A stretch of 40,530 nucleotides of DNA from an uncultured Ruminococcus sp. (GTDB lineage Bacteria; Bacillota; Clostridia; Oscillospirales; Ruminococcaceae): the NCBI GenBank assembly GCA_947627175.1, contig CANQVA010000016.1:1-40530 (forward strand). The letters run 5' to 3'. The notes under the pieces were generated by a model. That model ran no database searches, was not told the origin of the DNA, and saw nothing but the letters and a program-made list of their open reading frames with translations. The first letter of the stretch is position 1; the number at the start of each line of letters is the position of its first letter. The position numbers and the translations under genes are program-made. Shown in pieces: positions 17,140 through 25,001 of the stretch.

Positions 17140-17141
17140 AA

Positions 17142-18008
17142 TCAGTCCTCAAAATATATTGTTCTGACATCTTCAAGAAATGCCTCTGAGGGTATAAAAT
17201 CATCATTTGAGGCTTCTCCGTCCATTACAAGAAAATCTGCAATTGAACTGCCGTATTCAAACATATTTCTTATAGCATACTGTCTGTTTTTGTAGTCAAC
17301 AGATGTAACATCAGTAGTTACCATATTTATTACGGAGTCAAAACTCGTCTTGAAATTTTCAGCGATACGCTTTCCGTCTGCCTGATTTACCATTGAAGAA
17401 AGTATTGAACTTGCCGTATATGCACGCTGTACTTCTTTACCGCTGAACATAGGATACGTCACAAGTGTTTCAATCTGACGGCTGTTAAGATATTCTTCTC
17501 CGCCCTCTTTCTTGAATCCCGCAATATCAGGCTCTACAAAGTATGTAACGCCTCCGAGAATATCACATACTTTTCTGAATGATTCGGAATTAAATTTCAT
17601 ATATCTGTCAACTTCTATTCCAAAACACTTATTTACAAAGTTGACTGCCGCCTGAGGCCCTCCTCTTTCATATGAACTTTTTATATGCTCCTGCTGTCCG
17701 TCAATTATAGAAATAGTATTTGCGGGAATACCTATGAAAATTATTCTTTTTTCCAATGGATTTGAACGCATCAGAACGAATGTAGACGAACATTTCATAT
17801 CAGGTTCATCAAGGATAAACAACATAGTGTGACTGTCCTCAGCTGTAACTATTGCCGCCGCACGTGGAGTAGGCTCATCAAGGGGGTCTTGTTTATTTAT
17901 TCCGAGGTAATTATATATTCCGAAAGCTCCACCCCCTATAATAAGCAGACCTAAAAAAATTGTGAGAAGAAAAGGTACAGCAATACTTCCGCTTTTTTTC
18001 TTTGCCAT
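17142..18008 (-). CDS. LCP (LytR-CpsA-Psr) family protein with degenerate active-site motifs
   Basis: 288 residues: short basic N-terminus, one membrane helix (residues about 10-33) and an extracytoplasmic domain. The middle resembles the LCP fold: ERGGPQAAVNFVNKCFGIEV, then RYMKFNSESF and ILGGVTYFVEPD. LCP enzymes attach teichoic acids or capsule polymers to peptidoglycan using conserved Arg/Asp residues. Here the usual RSDT is replaced by CSST, PRDT by PANT, and the DxxRxxRQ region by a sequence without that pattern, so catalysis is doubtful. I start at the ATG at 18008 (MAKKKSG), preceded by AAAGGAG; the longer frame upstream has no good ribosome site. Upstream of tatD, coupled by two bases. 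Confidence 0.75.
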   Translation of the reverse strand: MAKKKSGSIAVPFLLTIFLGLLIIGGGAFGIYNYLGINKQDPLDEPTPRAAAIVTAEDSHTMLFILDEPDMKCSSTFVLMRSNPLEKRIIFIGIPANTISIIDGQQEHIKSSYERGGPQAAVNFVNKCFGIEVDRYMKFNSESFRKVCDILGGVTYFVEPDIAGFKKEGGEEYLNSRQIETLVTYPMFSGKEVQRAYTASSILSSMVNQADGKRIAENFKTSFDSVINMVTTDVTSVDYKNRQYAIRNMFEYGSSIADFLVMDGEASNDDFIPSEAFLEDVRTIYFED

Positions 18009-18158
18009 AAAAACAGCTCCTTTCATTAAATAAAATTTTAATATAGACCGGAAAATACCTGCCTGAAAAAATAAACACGGTTTTTCAACAATTTCAACAG
18101 TACGCAAGTTGAAAAAAATTTTATTCCTCTTGCAAAATCCTGCGATTGTGATATAATA

Positions 18159-18857
18159 TTATTGCGGAGCGTCAAAAACGTTCTTTATGAATAATATTTC
18201 CTGACCGATACGGCGTATATTAGTTCCTGCAATATCAATCACTCTGAATACATCGTTCATATCAAAACTATATATTTTACGTCCGTTACGGTATGCATAA
18301 TTTATTGTTTGTGAAGTCCCCGAAAATGATGACTTATTATCATAAAAGGCAATTACTGCTGACGACTTGTCAACCATGCAGTAATTACGGTTACGATAAA
18401 GAACAGGCGAACAGTTTTCATAAACACTCTTTCCATACATTATATCGGGATTTTCATTGACGGTAACAAGATAATCGGAATTTTTTTCTATCTCCGCAAG
18501 CATTTTCTTGTCATATGAAGAAAAAAATTCTGCGTGCCGTAGAAAAGGCATCATTGATATAAGCGTTATACGGCTGTTGCGTTTTTTCTTTTCAATAACA
18601 TATTCGGCTGCCCATAAATCCGTACCGCCGGCAAGTCCGCTTATAAAAATTTCATATCCGCATTCAACAGCCATATCTATATATCTGTAAAGCATCAGCT
18701 TTACTGCGGAATATGTAATCTGACTGTAAGCAGTATTGCACATATAGGGAGTTATTTTATTTTTGCGGTGTCCTGATATGCATACAGTTTTATTTATATT
18801 TGGAATAACCATTGAAGCAGGGTATACTGTTTCTCCGGAAATCAGTGATTTAAGCAC
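18159..18857 (-). CDS. SLOG-family (YpsA/DUF1273-like) nucleotide-binding protein
   Basis: 232 residues. TVCISGHRKNKI near residues 28-39 and FISGLAGGTDLWAAE are the typical glycine-rich signatures of the SLOG Rossmann-like fold shared with YpsA and DprA. These proteins are expected to bind a nucleotide-derived ligand; their function is unresolved. I take the GTG at 18857 as the start because GGAGGG lies seven bases before it. It stands behind a consensus promoter and is 150 bases upstream of the LCP gene, so it may have its own unit. Confidence 0.85.
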   Translation of the reverse strand: MLKSLISGETVYPASMVIPNINKTVCISGHRKNKITPYMCNTAYSQITYSAVKLMLYRYIDMAVECGYEIFISGLAGGTDLWAAEYVIEKKKRNSRITLISMMPFLRHAEFFSSYDKKMLAEIEKNSDYLVTVNENPDIMYGKSVYENCSPVLYRNRNYCMVDKSSAVIAFYDNKSSFSGTSQTINYAYRNGRKIYSFDMNDVFRVIDIAGTNIRRIGQEILFIKNVFDAPQ

Positions 18858-18893
18858 AGATATCCCTCCAGTAAATGTATATCAACATTTCAG

Positions 18894-18922
18894 ATTATAA
18901 CATATATTATAAAATATTTCAA
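18894..18922 (-). promoter_or_regulatory. Promoter of the SLOG gene
   Basis: Minus strand TTGAAA (18922-18917), 17-base spacer, TATAAT (18899-18894). A second overlapping TTGAAA-N16-TATAAT lies about a turn upstream. Confidence 0.75.
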
Positions 18923-18992
18923 GACATTTTCAAGTATATAATAAAATTTTAGTCAACTTTATACAAAAAAGACAGAAAGGAAATAATAAAAA

Positions 18993-20126
18993 ATGAAACC
19001 ATATTTAAAAAGAGCATGGGCTGAAGTTTCACTCAGTCAGCTTAAAACAAATGTAGAGATAATAAAAAATCTTAATTCACCTAAAACAAAAATTATGGCT
19101 GTAGTAAAAGCCGATGCTTATGGTCATGGTGAAGAAAAGATTTGCAGATGTCTTTCAGAAGAATGCGGAATTGAATATTTCGCCGTTTCAAATCTTGATG
19201 AAGCGATTGCTGTAAGAGGATTTTGCCCCGATGCTGAAATACTTATTCTCGGTTATACTCCGCCTGAATATGCACATGAAATTATACAGTACAACATAAT
19301 TCAGGGTATAGTATCAGCCGAATATGCCGAAATTCTCGCAAAAAATATTTCAGAACCCGTAAGATGTCACATAAAGATTGATACGGGAATGGGAAGAATA
19401 GGTCTTAAACACGATACGCCAGAAAAATGTGCGGAAGAAATAGAAAGTATTATGCATATTAAAAATCTCTCCGTTGAGGGAATATACACACACTTTGCCG
19501 TTGCCGACAGCAACGACCCCGACAACATCGCCTACACCGACAGACAAGAAAAATTTATATGTGATACATATCACATACTTATAAGTCATGGAATAAATCT
19601 GCCTCATGTGCATTTTATGAACAGTGCGGCTACCTGTTACAGAAATAATCCTGAAAGCACACTATCCCGTGCAGGAATTATACTTTACGGTCTGCACCCC
19701 GATATAAGTCTTGACATTCCCGACGGTCTTGAACCTGTAATGTCCGTAAAAGCCGTAATATCCCATGTAAAAACCGTAAACAAGGGCGACTGCATAAGTT
19801 ACGGACGAACTTTCACCGCCGAAAAAGAATTGAAAATTGCTACTGTTACAGTCGGATATGCCGACGGATATTCAAGACTTCTATCTTCAAAAGGCGAAAT
19901 TCTTGTACACGGAAAACGCTGTAAAATCGTTGGTAGGGTCTGCATGGATCAACTTATGATTGATGTTTCGGACGTTGATGCAAAATCAGGCGATATTGTA
20001 ACACTTATAGGCAAAGACGGCAACGACCAAATAACGGCTGATGAACTTGCCGAAATGTACGGCACTATCGGTTATGAAGTAGTATGCGGAATATCTAAAA
20101 GAGTTCCAAGAATTTATATAGATTAA
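18993..20126 (+). CDS. alr: Alanine racemase
   Basis: 377-residue PLP enzyme that converts L- to D-alanine for peptidoglycan. The PLP lysine is Lys39 in AVVKADAYGHG. HFAVADSND and ISYGRTFTAEKE carry further active-site elements, the latter with the catalytic Tyr region; VGRVCMDQLMIDVSD is the conserved C-terminal motif. Full family length. ATG preceded by AAAGGAAATAA. Promoter elements upstream are weaker than for the divergent SLOG gene. The radical SAM gene follows after 13 bases. Confidence 0.97.
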   Translation: MKPYLKRAWAEVSLSQLKTNVEIIKNLNSPKTKIMAVVKADAYGHGEEKICRCLSEECGIEYFAVSNLDEAIAVRGFCPDAEILILGYTPPEYAHEIIQYNIIQGIVSAEYAEILAKNISEPVRCHIKIDTGMGRIGLKHDTPEKCAEEIESIMHIKNLSVEGIYTHFAVADSNDPDNIAYTDRQEKFICDTYHILISHGINLPHVHFMNSAATCYRNNPESTLSRAGIILYGLHPDISLDIPDGLEPVMSVKAVISHVKTVNKGDCISYGRTFTAEKELKIATVTVGYADGYSRLLSSKGEILVHGKRCKIVGRVCMDQLMIDVSDVDAKSGDIVTLIGKDGNDQITADELAEMYGTIGYEVVCGISKRVPRIYID

Positions 20127-20139
20127 GGAGAATTTGAAA

Positions 20140-20754
20140 ATGAAAAAAGCTATGACAATTTCATATGAAGTAGGAAATAATCTTTATATAAACCTCACAA
20201 ATAAATGCCCGTGTGCCTGTACATTCTGTATAAGAAATTCGGCTGATGGTGCATACGGTTCTGACCCGCTGTGGCTGGAACATGAACCGGATATGAATGA
20301 AATTATGTCCGACCTTAACAGCCGTGACATAACAAAATATAATGAAATTGTATTTTGCGGTTATGGTGAACCTACCTACCGTCTTGACACTGTTCTTGAA
20401 ACCGCACATAAACTGAAAGAACGCCCGAAATGCCCCCTGCTGAGAATCAACACAAACGGTCTTTCGGATTTAATAAACGGCAAACCTACAGCCGACAAAC
20501 TTTGTGAAGTAATGGATATTATTTCAATAAGTCTGAATGCAGGTACTAAAGACGAATATATAAAAATAACAAGACCAAAATATCCCGATGCTTTTGAAGC
20601 TATGCAGAAATTCACTTCCGACTGCGTTAAAAACGGTTCAGCAGAAGTTATTATGTCAGTGGTTGATGTTATACCAACTGAACAGATTGAAGCATCACGT
20701 AAAATCGCCGACAAACTCGGTGCAAAACTCCGTGTACGTTCATATCAATCATAA
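20140..20754 (+). CDS. TatD-associated radical SAM protein
   Basis: 204-residue radical SAM protein with the cluster motif KCPCACTFC (CxxxCxxC) at residues about 22-30, a glycine/glutamate motif FCGYGEPT, and LRINTNGL. Size and sequence fit the family described as TatD-linked radical SAM proteins (TIGR04038-like); the reaction is unknown. I start at the ATG at 20140, nine bases after AAGGAG; the in-frame TTG at 20134 would be too close. Cotranscribed with alr. A tatD gene is 3 kb away on the other strand, not adjacent. Confidence 0.85.
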   Translation: MKKAMTISYEVGNNLYINLTNKCPCACTFCIRNSADGAYGSDPLWLEHEPDMNEIMSDLNSRDITKYNEIVFCGYGEPTYRLDTVLETAHKLKERPKCPLLRINTNGLSDLINGKPTADKLCEVMDIISISLNAGTKDEYIKITRPKYPDAFEAMQKFTSDCVKNGSAEVIMSVVDVIPTEQIEASRKIADKLGAKLRVRSYQS

Positions 20755-20813
20755 TATATGCAAAATGCACTGTTTTTTTCATGTTATTTGTGCAGAATTT
20801 TTTTGAAATACTA

Positions 20814-20842
20814 TGGAAAAATTATCAAGAGTATGATATAAT
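20814..20842 (+). promoter_or_regulatory. Candidate promoter for the 43-residue membrane peptide
   Basis: TGGAAA (20814-20819), 17-base spacer, TATAAT (20837-20842) with a TG just before the -10 region. The -35 matches four of six positions. Confidence 0.5.
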
Positions 20843-20847
20843 ATGTT

Positions 20848-20874
20848 GTTGGAGGAAATAATCCGTCCTGCAAC
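20848..20874 (+). promoter_or_regulatory. 5' leader stem-loop
   Basis: GTTGGAGGA (20848-20856) can pair with TCCTGCAAC (20866-20874), nine positions with one G-G mismatch, loop of nine. It would sit at the very 5' end of the transcript and sequesters a GGAGG that is not used as a ribosome site by any visible gene. It could stabilise or regulate the mRNA. Confidence 0.4.
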
Positions 20875-20897
20875 AGTAATAATAAGGAGTTATAATT

Positions 20898-21029
20898 ATG
20901 GAGAAAAAAGGAAAAATAATTATTGCTGTCACACTTACCGCAACAGCACTTGCTGTTGGTACAGCAGTTGCAACTGTTGTAATATGCAGGCGAATCTATG
21001 AAAAACACTATTTCACGGTAAGTGAATAA
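20898..21029 (+). CDS. 43-residue single-span membrane peptide
   Basis: ATG at 20898 eight bases after AAGGAG. The product begins MEKKGK, has one hydrophobic helix of about 23 residues rich in Ala, Thr and Val (residues 7-29), then a basic/aromatic tail starting CRRIYEKHY and ends TVSE. Topology is probably N-out or N-in single-pass; no known toxin or regulator family is recognised. It has its own promoter and leader and is 35 bases upstream of ilvE, with which it may be cotranscribed. The clear ribosome site and membrane-helix pattern argue for a real gene. Confidence 0.7.
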   Translation: MEKKGKIIIAVTLTATALAVGTAVATVVICRRIYEKHYFTVSE

Positions 21030-21064
21030 TAATTTACTCAATTAAAGAAAGCTGGTTGTATAAA

Positions 21065-22132
21065 ATGGAAATCAAATTCACAAAAGCAGAAACCTTAAAG
21101 GTTAAACCTGCTCCCGATGAAAAACTCGGTTTCGGTCATATCTTCACGGACTATATGCTCATCATGCCATATGATGAGGGTCAGGGCTGGCACGACCCCG
21201 AAATAAAACCGTATGGTTCTATTGAACTCTCACCTGCTGCAATGTGTCTGCACTATGGTCAGACGGTTTTTGAAGGTCTTAAAGCATACAGAACAGCAGA
21301 CAATAAGGTTCAGCTTTTCCGTCCCGACGAAAATTTCAAAAGACTTAACAGGTCAAACGAAAGACTTGTTATTCCTGAACTTCCTGAAGAACTCGGTATG
21401 CAGTGTCTTATGGAACTTCTTGAAATCGAAAAAGACTGGGTTCCTTCAAAAGAGGGTGAATCACTTTATATAAGACCTTTTATATTTGCTGTTGACCCGT
21501 TTCTCGGTGTTAAACCCGGTGAACATTATTACTTCATGATTATTCTTTCACCGTCAGGTGCTTACTATGAGAGTGGGCTCAATCCCGTAAATATCTATGT
21601 TGAAAGCAAATATGTCCGTGCAGTAAGGGGCGGTATGGGCTATGCAAAAACAGGCGGTAACTATGCCGCTTCACTTATCGGTCAGGACGAAGCACACAAA
21701 CAGAATTATTCTCAGGTTCTCTGGCTTGACGGCGTTGAACAGAAATACATAGAAGAAGTTGGTGCAATGAATATTTTCTTTGTAATTGACGGAAAAGTAG
21801 TTACTCCTATGTTGCAGGGCAGTATTCTGCCGGGTATTACAAGAAAGTCCGCTATAGAAGTTTGTAAGTCGAAGGGCATTGAAGTAGAGGAAAGACGAAT
21901 CACTATTCAGGAAATTGCCGACGCTTACGACGCAGGCAAACTCAATGAAGTTTTCGGAACGGGTACAGCAGCCGTTATTTCACCTGTAGGTCATCTCAAA
22001 TGGAATGACAAAGTTATGGAAATCAATGATAATAAAATCGGTAAAATTTCTCAGATGCTTTATGATACAATGACGGGCATTCAGTGGGGAAAAATTGAAG
22101 ATACTTTCGGCTGGACTGTTGAAGTGAAATAA
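21065..22132 (+). CDS. ilvE: Branched-chain amino acid aminotransferase
   Basis: 355-residue fold-type IV PLP aminotransferase of the longer (eukaryote-like) BCAT subgroup; it transfers the amino group between glutamate and the keto acids of Leu, Ile and Val. Motifs: FEGLKAYR near residue 75, [11 protein letters not shown] with the PLP lysine, [11 protein letters not shown], and [12 protein letters not shown] start at the ATG at 21065 (MEIKFTK); the ribosome site is poor (no AGGAG within 12 bases), unlike its neighbours. It ends at a strong terminator. Confidence 0.95.
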   Translation: MEIKFTKAETLKVKPAPDEKLGFGHIFTDYMLIMPYDEGQGWHDPEIKPYGSIELSPAAMCLHYGQTVFEGLKAYRTADNKVQLFRPDENFKRLNRSNERLVIPELPEELGMQCLMELLEIEKDWVPSKEGESLYIRPFIFAVDPFLGVKPGEHYYFMIILSPSGAYYESGLNPVNIYVESKYVRAVRGGMGYAKTGGNYAASLIGQDEAHKQNYSQVLWLDGVEQKYIEEVGAMNIFFVIDGKVVTPMLQGSILPGITRKSAIEVCKSKGIEVEERRITIQEIADAYDAGKLNEVFGTGTAAVISPVGHLKWNDKVMEINDNKIGKISQMLYDTMTGIQWGKIEDTFGWTVEVK

Positions 22133-22147
22133 TTAAATAATAAAATC

Positions 22148-22180
22148 AAAAAGACCGGATATTGAAATTCGGTCTTTTTT
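22148..22180. terminator. Intrinsic terminator after ilvE
   Basis: AAAAAGACCG (22148-22157) pairs with CGGTCTTTTT (22170-22179); 12-base loop; T-tract on the plus strand. Confidence 0.92.
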
Positions 22181-22250
22181 ATATTTTTAAAACATTAAAA
22201 AAATACAGTAAACCAAAGGAAACATTTCTTAAAAAAAATCCTTGTATATA

Positions 22251-22279
22251 TTGACTTATTCCGCCCGAAATAGTATAAT
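22251..22279 (+). promoter_or_regulatory. Promoter of serC-serA
   Basis: TTGACT (22251-22256), 17-base spacer, TATAAT (22274-22279). Start expected near 22286, leader of about 37 bases ending in a GGAGG ribosome site. No leader structure or T-box is visible. Confidence 0.85.
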
Positions 22280-22322
22280 TATAAATGTATGGCAATACTA
22301 TATTATTTGGAGGTTTTTTAAA

Positions 22323-23408
22323 ATGAGCAGAGTTTATAACTTCAGTGCCGGCCCTGCCGTACTTCCTGAAGAAGTTCTTCAGGAGGCAGCAGACGAAATG
22401 CTTGACTACAAAGGAACAGGTATGTCCGTTATGGAAATGTCACACCGTTCAAAAGCCTATGATGCTATCATCAAAGAGGCTGAGCAGGATTTGCGTGACC
22501 TTATGAATATACCCGATAACTACAAAGTTATCTTCTTACAGGGCGGTGCTTCACTTCTCTTTGCAGGCGTTCCCATGAATCTTATGAAAAATGGTAAGGC
22601 AGCATATATTATTACGGGTCAGTGGGCTAAAAAAGCCTACCAGGAGGCTCAAAAGTATGGTGAGGCTGTTGCAGTTGCATCTTCCGCAGATAAGACTTTT
22701 TCATATATTCCCGACTGTTCAGACCTTGATATTCCCGAAGATGCAGATTATGTTTATATCTGTGAAAACAATACTATCTATGGTACAAAATTCAAGACAC
22801 TCCCCAACACAAAGGGCAAGGAACTTGTTGCAGATGTTTCTTCATGTTTCCTTTCAGAACCCGTTGATGTAACAAAATACGGCGTTATTTATGGCGGTGT
22901 ACAGAAAAATGTAGGCCCTTCAGGCGTGCAGATTGTAATTGTTCGTGAAGACCTTATTGCTGATGGTGCTGCAAAACCCTATACTCCGACTATGATGGAC
23001 TGGAAAATTCAGGCTGACAACAATTCACTTTATAATACTCCCCCATGCTACGGCATATATATATGCGGAAAAGTGTTTAAGTGGATTAAGAAAATGGGCG
23101 GTCTTGATGCTATGAAGGCTCACAACGAAAAGAAAGCAAAGATTCTTTATGATTTCCTTGATGAAAGCAAACTCTTCAAGGGTACTGTCGTTCCAAAAGA
23201 CCGTTCACTTATGAATGTACCGTTTGTTACAGGAAATGAAGAACTTGACAAAAAGTTTGTTGCAGAGGCTAAAGCAGCAGGCTTTGAAAACCTCAAAGGT
23301 CATAGAACAGTAGGCGGTATGAGAGCATCTATATATAATGCTATGCCGATTGAGGGCGTTGAAAAACTTGTTGAGTTCATGAAAAAATTTGAAGCTGAAA
23401 ATTCTTGA
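22323..23408 (+). CDS. serC: Phosphoserine aminotransferase
   Basis: 361-residue class V PLP aminotransferase for the second step of serine synthesis (3-phosphohydroxypyruvate plus glutamate to phosphoserine). YNFSAGPAVLPEEVL at the N-terminus is the family hallmark, FLQGGASLLF follows, and the PLP lysine is in YGGVQKNVGPSG. The ATG at 22323 is preceded by TTGGAGG; the upstream part of the longer frame overlaps the promoter. Followed 37 bases later by serA. Confidence 0.97.
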   Translation: MSRVYNFSAGPAVLPEEVLQEAADEMLDYKGTGMSVMEMSHRSKAYDAIIKEAEQDLRDLMNIPDNYKVIFLQGGASLLFAGVPMNLMKNGKAAYIITGQWAKKAYQEAQKYGEAVAVASSADKTFSYIPDCSDLDIPEDADYVYICENNTIYGTKFKTLPNTKGKELVADVSSCFLSEPVDVTKYGVIYGGVQKNVGPSGVQIVIVREDLIADGAAKPYTPTMMDWKIQADNNSLYNTPPCYGIYICGKVFKWIKKMGGLDAMKAHNEKKAKILYDFLDESKLFKGTVVPKDRSLMNVPFVTGNEELDKKFVAEAKAAGFENLKGHRTVGGMRASIYNAMPIEGVEKLVEFMKKFEAENS

Positions 23409-23445
23409 TTATGCTTTATCTATATGAAAAGAGGTTCTAATTAAA

Positions 23446-24603
23446 ATGTATAACATTCAGACACTGAATAAAATTTCTGCGGTTGGTACGGATATTTTTG
23501 ATAAAAGCAAGTATTCCGTTTCTGATTCACCCGAAAATCCTGATGCTATTATGGTAAGAAGTGCAAAAATGCATGATATGCAGTTTGGTGACAATCTCCT
23601 TGCAATAGCAAGAGCAGGTGCAGGAGTAAACAATATTCCTGTTGAAAGATGTGCAGAAGAGGGAATATGTGTGTTCAATACTCCCGGTGCTAACTCAAAC
23701 GCTGTAAAGGAACTTGCTATCTGTGCTTTACTTCTTTCTTCAAGAAAAATTACTGAAGCTGCTGCATGGGCTGCTTCACTGAAAGGTACTCCCGATGCTC
23801 CTAAAACAGTAGAAAGCGGAAAATCAAAATTTGCAGGTCCTGAAATTCTCGGAAAAACTCTCGGTATTATCGGTCTCGGTGCTATCGGCGGTAAAATTGC
23901 AAATACTGCTGTTGCTCTCGGTATGAAAGTAATAGGCTATGACCCTTATTTATCTGTAAATAACGCTGTACTGCTTGATGCTTCCGTAAAGGTAGTAACA
24001 GATATAAACGATATATACAAGAATAGTGATTACATTTCAATTCATGTGCCGTATACACCTCAGACAAAGAATACAATTGACACTGAACAAATTGCAATGA
24101 TGAAAGACGGAGTACGCCTTATAAATCTCGCCCGTGGCGAACTTATCAACAGTGAGGCAGTTGTCAAAGCTATATCTGACGGTAAAATTGCAAAGTATGT
24201 TACAGACTTTGCAGACGATACAGTTCTTGGTGTTGAAAATATAATAGTTCTTCCGCATCTCGGTGCATCTACTCCCGAAAGTGAGGACAATTGTGCTGTT
24301 ATGGCTGCAAATGAACTTATTGAATATATCGAAAACGGCAACATCAAAAACAGTGTAAATCTTCCCAATGCCTCAATGGACGCAACGGGAACTAAAGTTT
24401 GTGTAATTCATAAAAACGTTCCGTCACTTATTTCTGCTATCACAAAGGCTGTCGGAGATAAAGGACTTAATATTGAAAATATGGTTAATGCAAGCAAGAG
24501 AGATTTTGCTTACTCCATGATGGACGTTATCGGCGATGTTACAGACGATGTTTTAAATGATATTAAAGCTATTGACGGCATTATCAGAGTAAGAGCAATT
24601 TAA
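23446..24603 (+). CDS. serA: D-3-phosphoglycerate dehydrogenase
   Basis: 385-residue NAD-dependent first enzyme of serine synthesis. Substrate domain with RAGAGVNNIP and FNTPGANSNAVKELA; Rossmann motif LGIIGLGAIGGKIA; catalytic segments INLARGEL and VLPHLGASTPESE (Glu and His); residues about 318-385 form a C-terminal ACT domain (VCVIHKNVPSLISAITK), which probably senses serine. It is the short form without the extra intervening domain. ATG preceded by GAGG with a spacing of about ten bases. Cotranscribed with serC; terminator follows. Confidence 0.96.
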   Translation: MYNIQTLNKISAVGTDIFDKSKYSVSDSPENPDAIMVRSAKMHDMQFGDNLLAIARAGAGVNNIPVERCAEEGICVFNTPGANSNAVKELAICALLLSSRKITEAAAWAASLKGTPDAPKTVESGKSKFAGPEILGKTLGIIGLGAIGGKIANTAVALGMKVIGYDPYLSVNNAVLLDASVKVVTDINDIYKNSDYISIHVPYTPQTKNTIDTEQIAMMKDGVRLINLARGELINSEAVVKAISDGKIAKYVTDFADDTVLGVENIIVLPHLGASTPESEDNCAVMAANELIEYIENGNIKNSVNLPNASMDATGTKVCVIHKNVPSLISAITKAVGDKGLNIENMVNASKRDFAYSMMDVIGDVTDDVLNDIKAIDGIIRVRAI

Positions 24604-24610
24604 TTAAAAT

Positions 24611-24650
24611 AAAAAATAAAAATCCGGTTTACAACAACCGGATTTTTTTA
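24611..24650. terminator. Intrinsic terminator after serA
   Basis: AATCCGGTT (24621-24629), six-base loop, AACCGGATT (24636-24644), then T's on the plus strand; A-rich on the other side, so it may also work in reverse. Confidence 0.9.
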
Positions 24651-24651
24651 T

Positions 24652-24821
24652 GCAAAAAGGCTGTTGGAATATAAAATCCCAACAGTCTTTCCACTGAAAA
24701 CAATTCCCTATTTCACAGGCAAACAGCTTCTAACCCCTCAAAAAAACACCGGACTTTTTTTCTTTATTTATACTGTCCTGCCGAAACAGAAACAGCAATC
24801 CGGCATCAACGGTAAACCGTT
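24652..24821 (-). ncRNA. Candidate stand-alone small RNA, about 170 bases
   Basis: A minus-strand transcription unit without a credible gene: promoter 24856-24828, predicted start near 24821, terminator 24687-24654. Within it lie a 5' hairpin (AACGG-TTTA-CCGTT), a possible GCCGGA/TCCGGT pairing (24804-24799 with 24753-24748) followed by seven T's (24746-24740), and a competing GCCG/CGGC pairing. The internal T-run could give a short form of about 80 bases. The only ORF, 12 codons starting MPDCCFCFG, has no ribosome site. I do not recognise the RNA family; it lacks the end-to-end pairing expected of 6S RNA. It accounts for most of the 398-base gap between serA and the solute-binding gene. Confidence 0.5.
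24654..24687 (-). terminator. Terminator of the candidate small RNA
   Basis: Minus strand GACTGTTGG and CCAACAGCC pair over nine positions (one wobble), loop of 11, followed by five T's (24658-24654). On the plus strand it lacks a T-tract, so the direction is clear. Confidence 0.8.
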
Positions 24822-24827
24822 AAGATT

Positions 24828-24856
24828 ATTATATCATAAAGATATGTAAAAGTCAA
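24828..24856 (-). promoter_or_regulatory. Strong promoter of the candidate small RNA
   Basis: Minus strand TTGACT (24856-24851), 17-base spacer, TATAAT (24833-24828). A 20-base T-run (plus-strand A's at 24880-24899) lies about 24 bases upstream of the -35, like an UP element. The only thing downstream is the candidate RNA. Confidence 0.7.
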
Positions 24857-24879
24857 TAGTTTTTTATGGCGGTTTTAAC

Positions 24880-24899
24880 AAAAAAAAAAAAAAAAAAAA
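24880..24899. repeat. 20-base A homopolymer
   Basis: Unbroken run of A on the plus strand in the serA/solute-binding-protein gap, just upstream of the candidate RNA promoter. Such runs often vary in length between cells and between assemblies. Confidence 0.9.
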
Positions 24900-24954
24900 T
24901 AAATAGTTTTGTACATTTTCACAATAAATACATTTTAAAGTATTTTTTTAAAAA

Positions 24955-24985
24955 ATAAAAAAGCCTGATTTATAATAATCAGACT
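24955..24985 (-). terminator. Terminator of the solute-binding-protein gene
   Basis: AGCCTGATT (24962-24970) and AATCAGACT (24977-24985) pair with one C-A mismatch; six-base loop; T-run on the minus strand. T's are also present on the plus side. Confidence 0.8.
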
Positions 24986-25001
24986 TTTTTTGATAATATC
25001 A

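Noticed and set aside
22201..22322. T-box or other riboswitch before serC
   Set aside because: The leader between the mapped promoter and the ribosome site is only about 37 bases and has no terminator.
24710..24812. 12-codon ORF starting MPDCCFCFG in the candidate RNA
   Set aside because: No ribosome site before the ATG and too short to judge; the Cys-rich content alone is not enough to call a leader peptide.
24652..24821. 6S RNA, SRP RNA or tmRNA identity for the candidate transcript
   Set aside because: No pairing of the 5' and 3' ends, no SRP Alu or domain IV motif and no tRNA-like ends could be found by eye.
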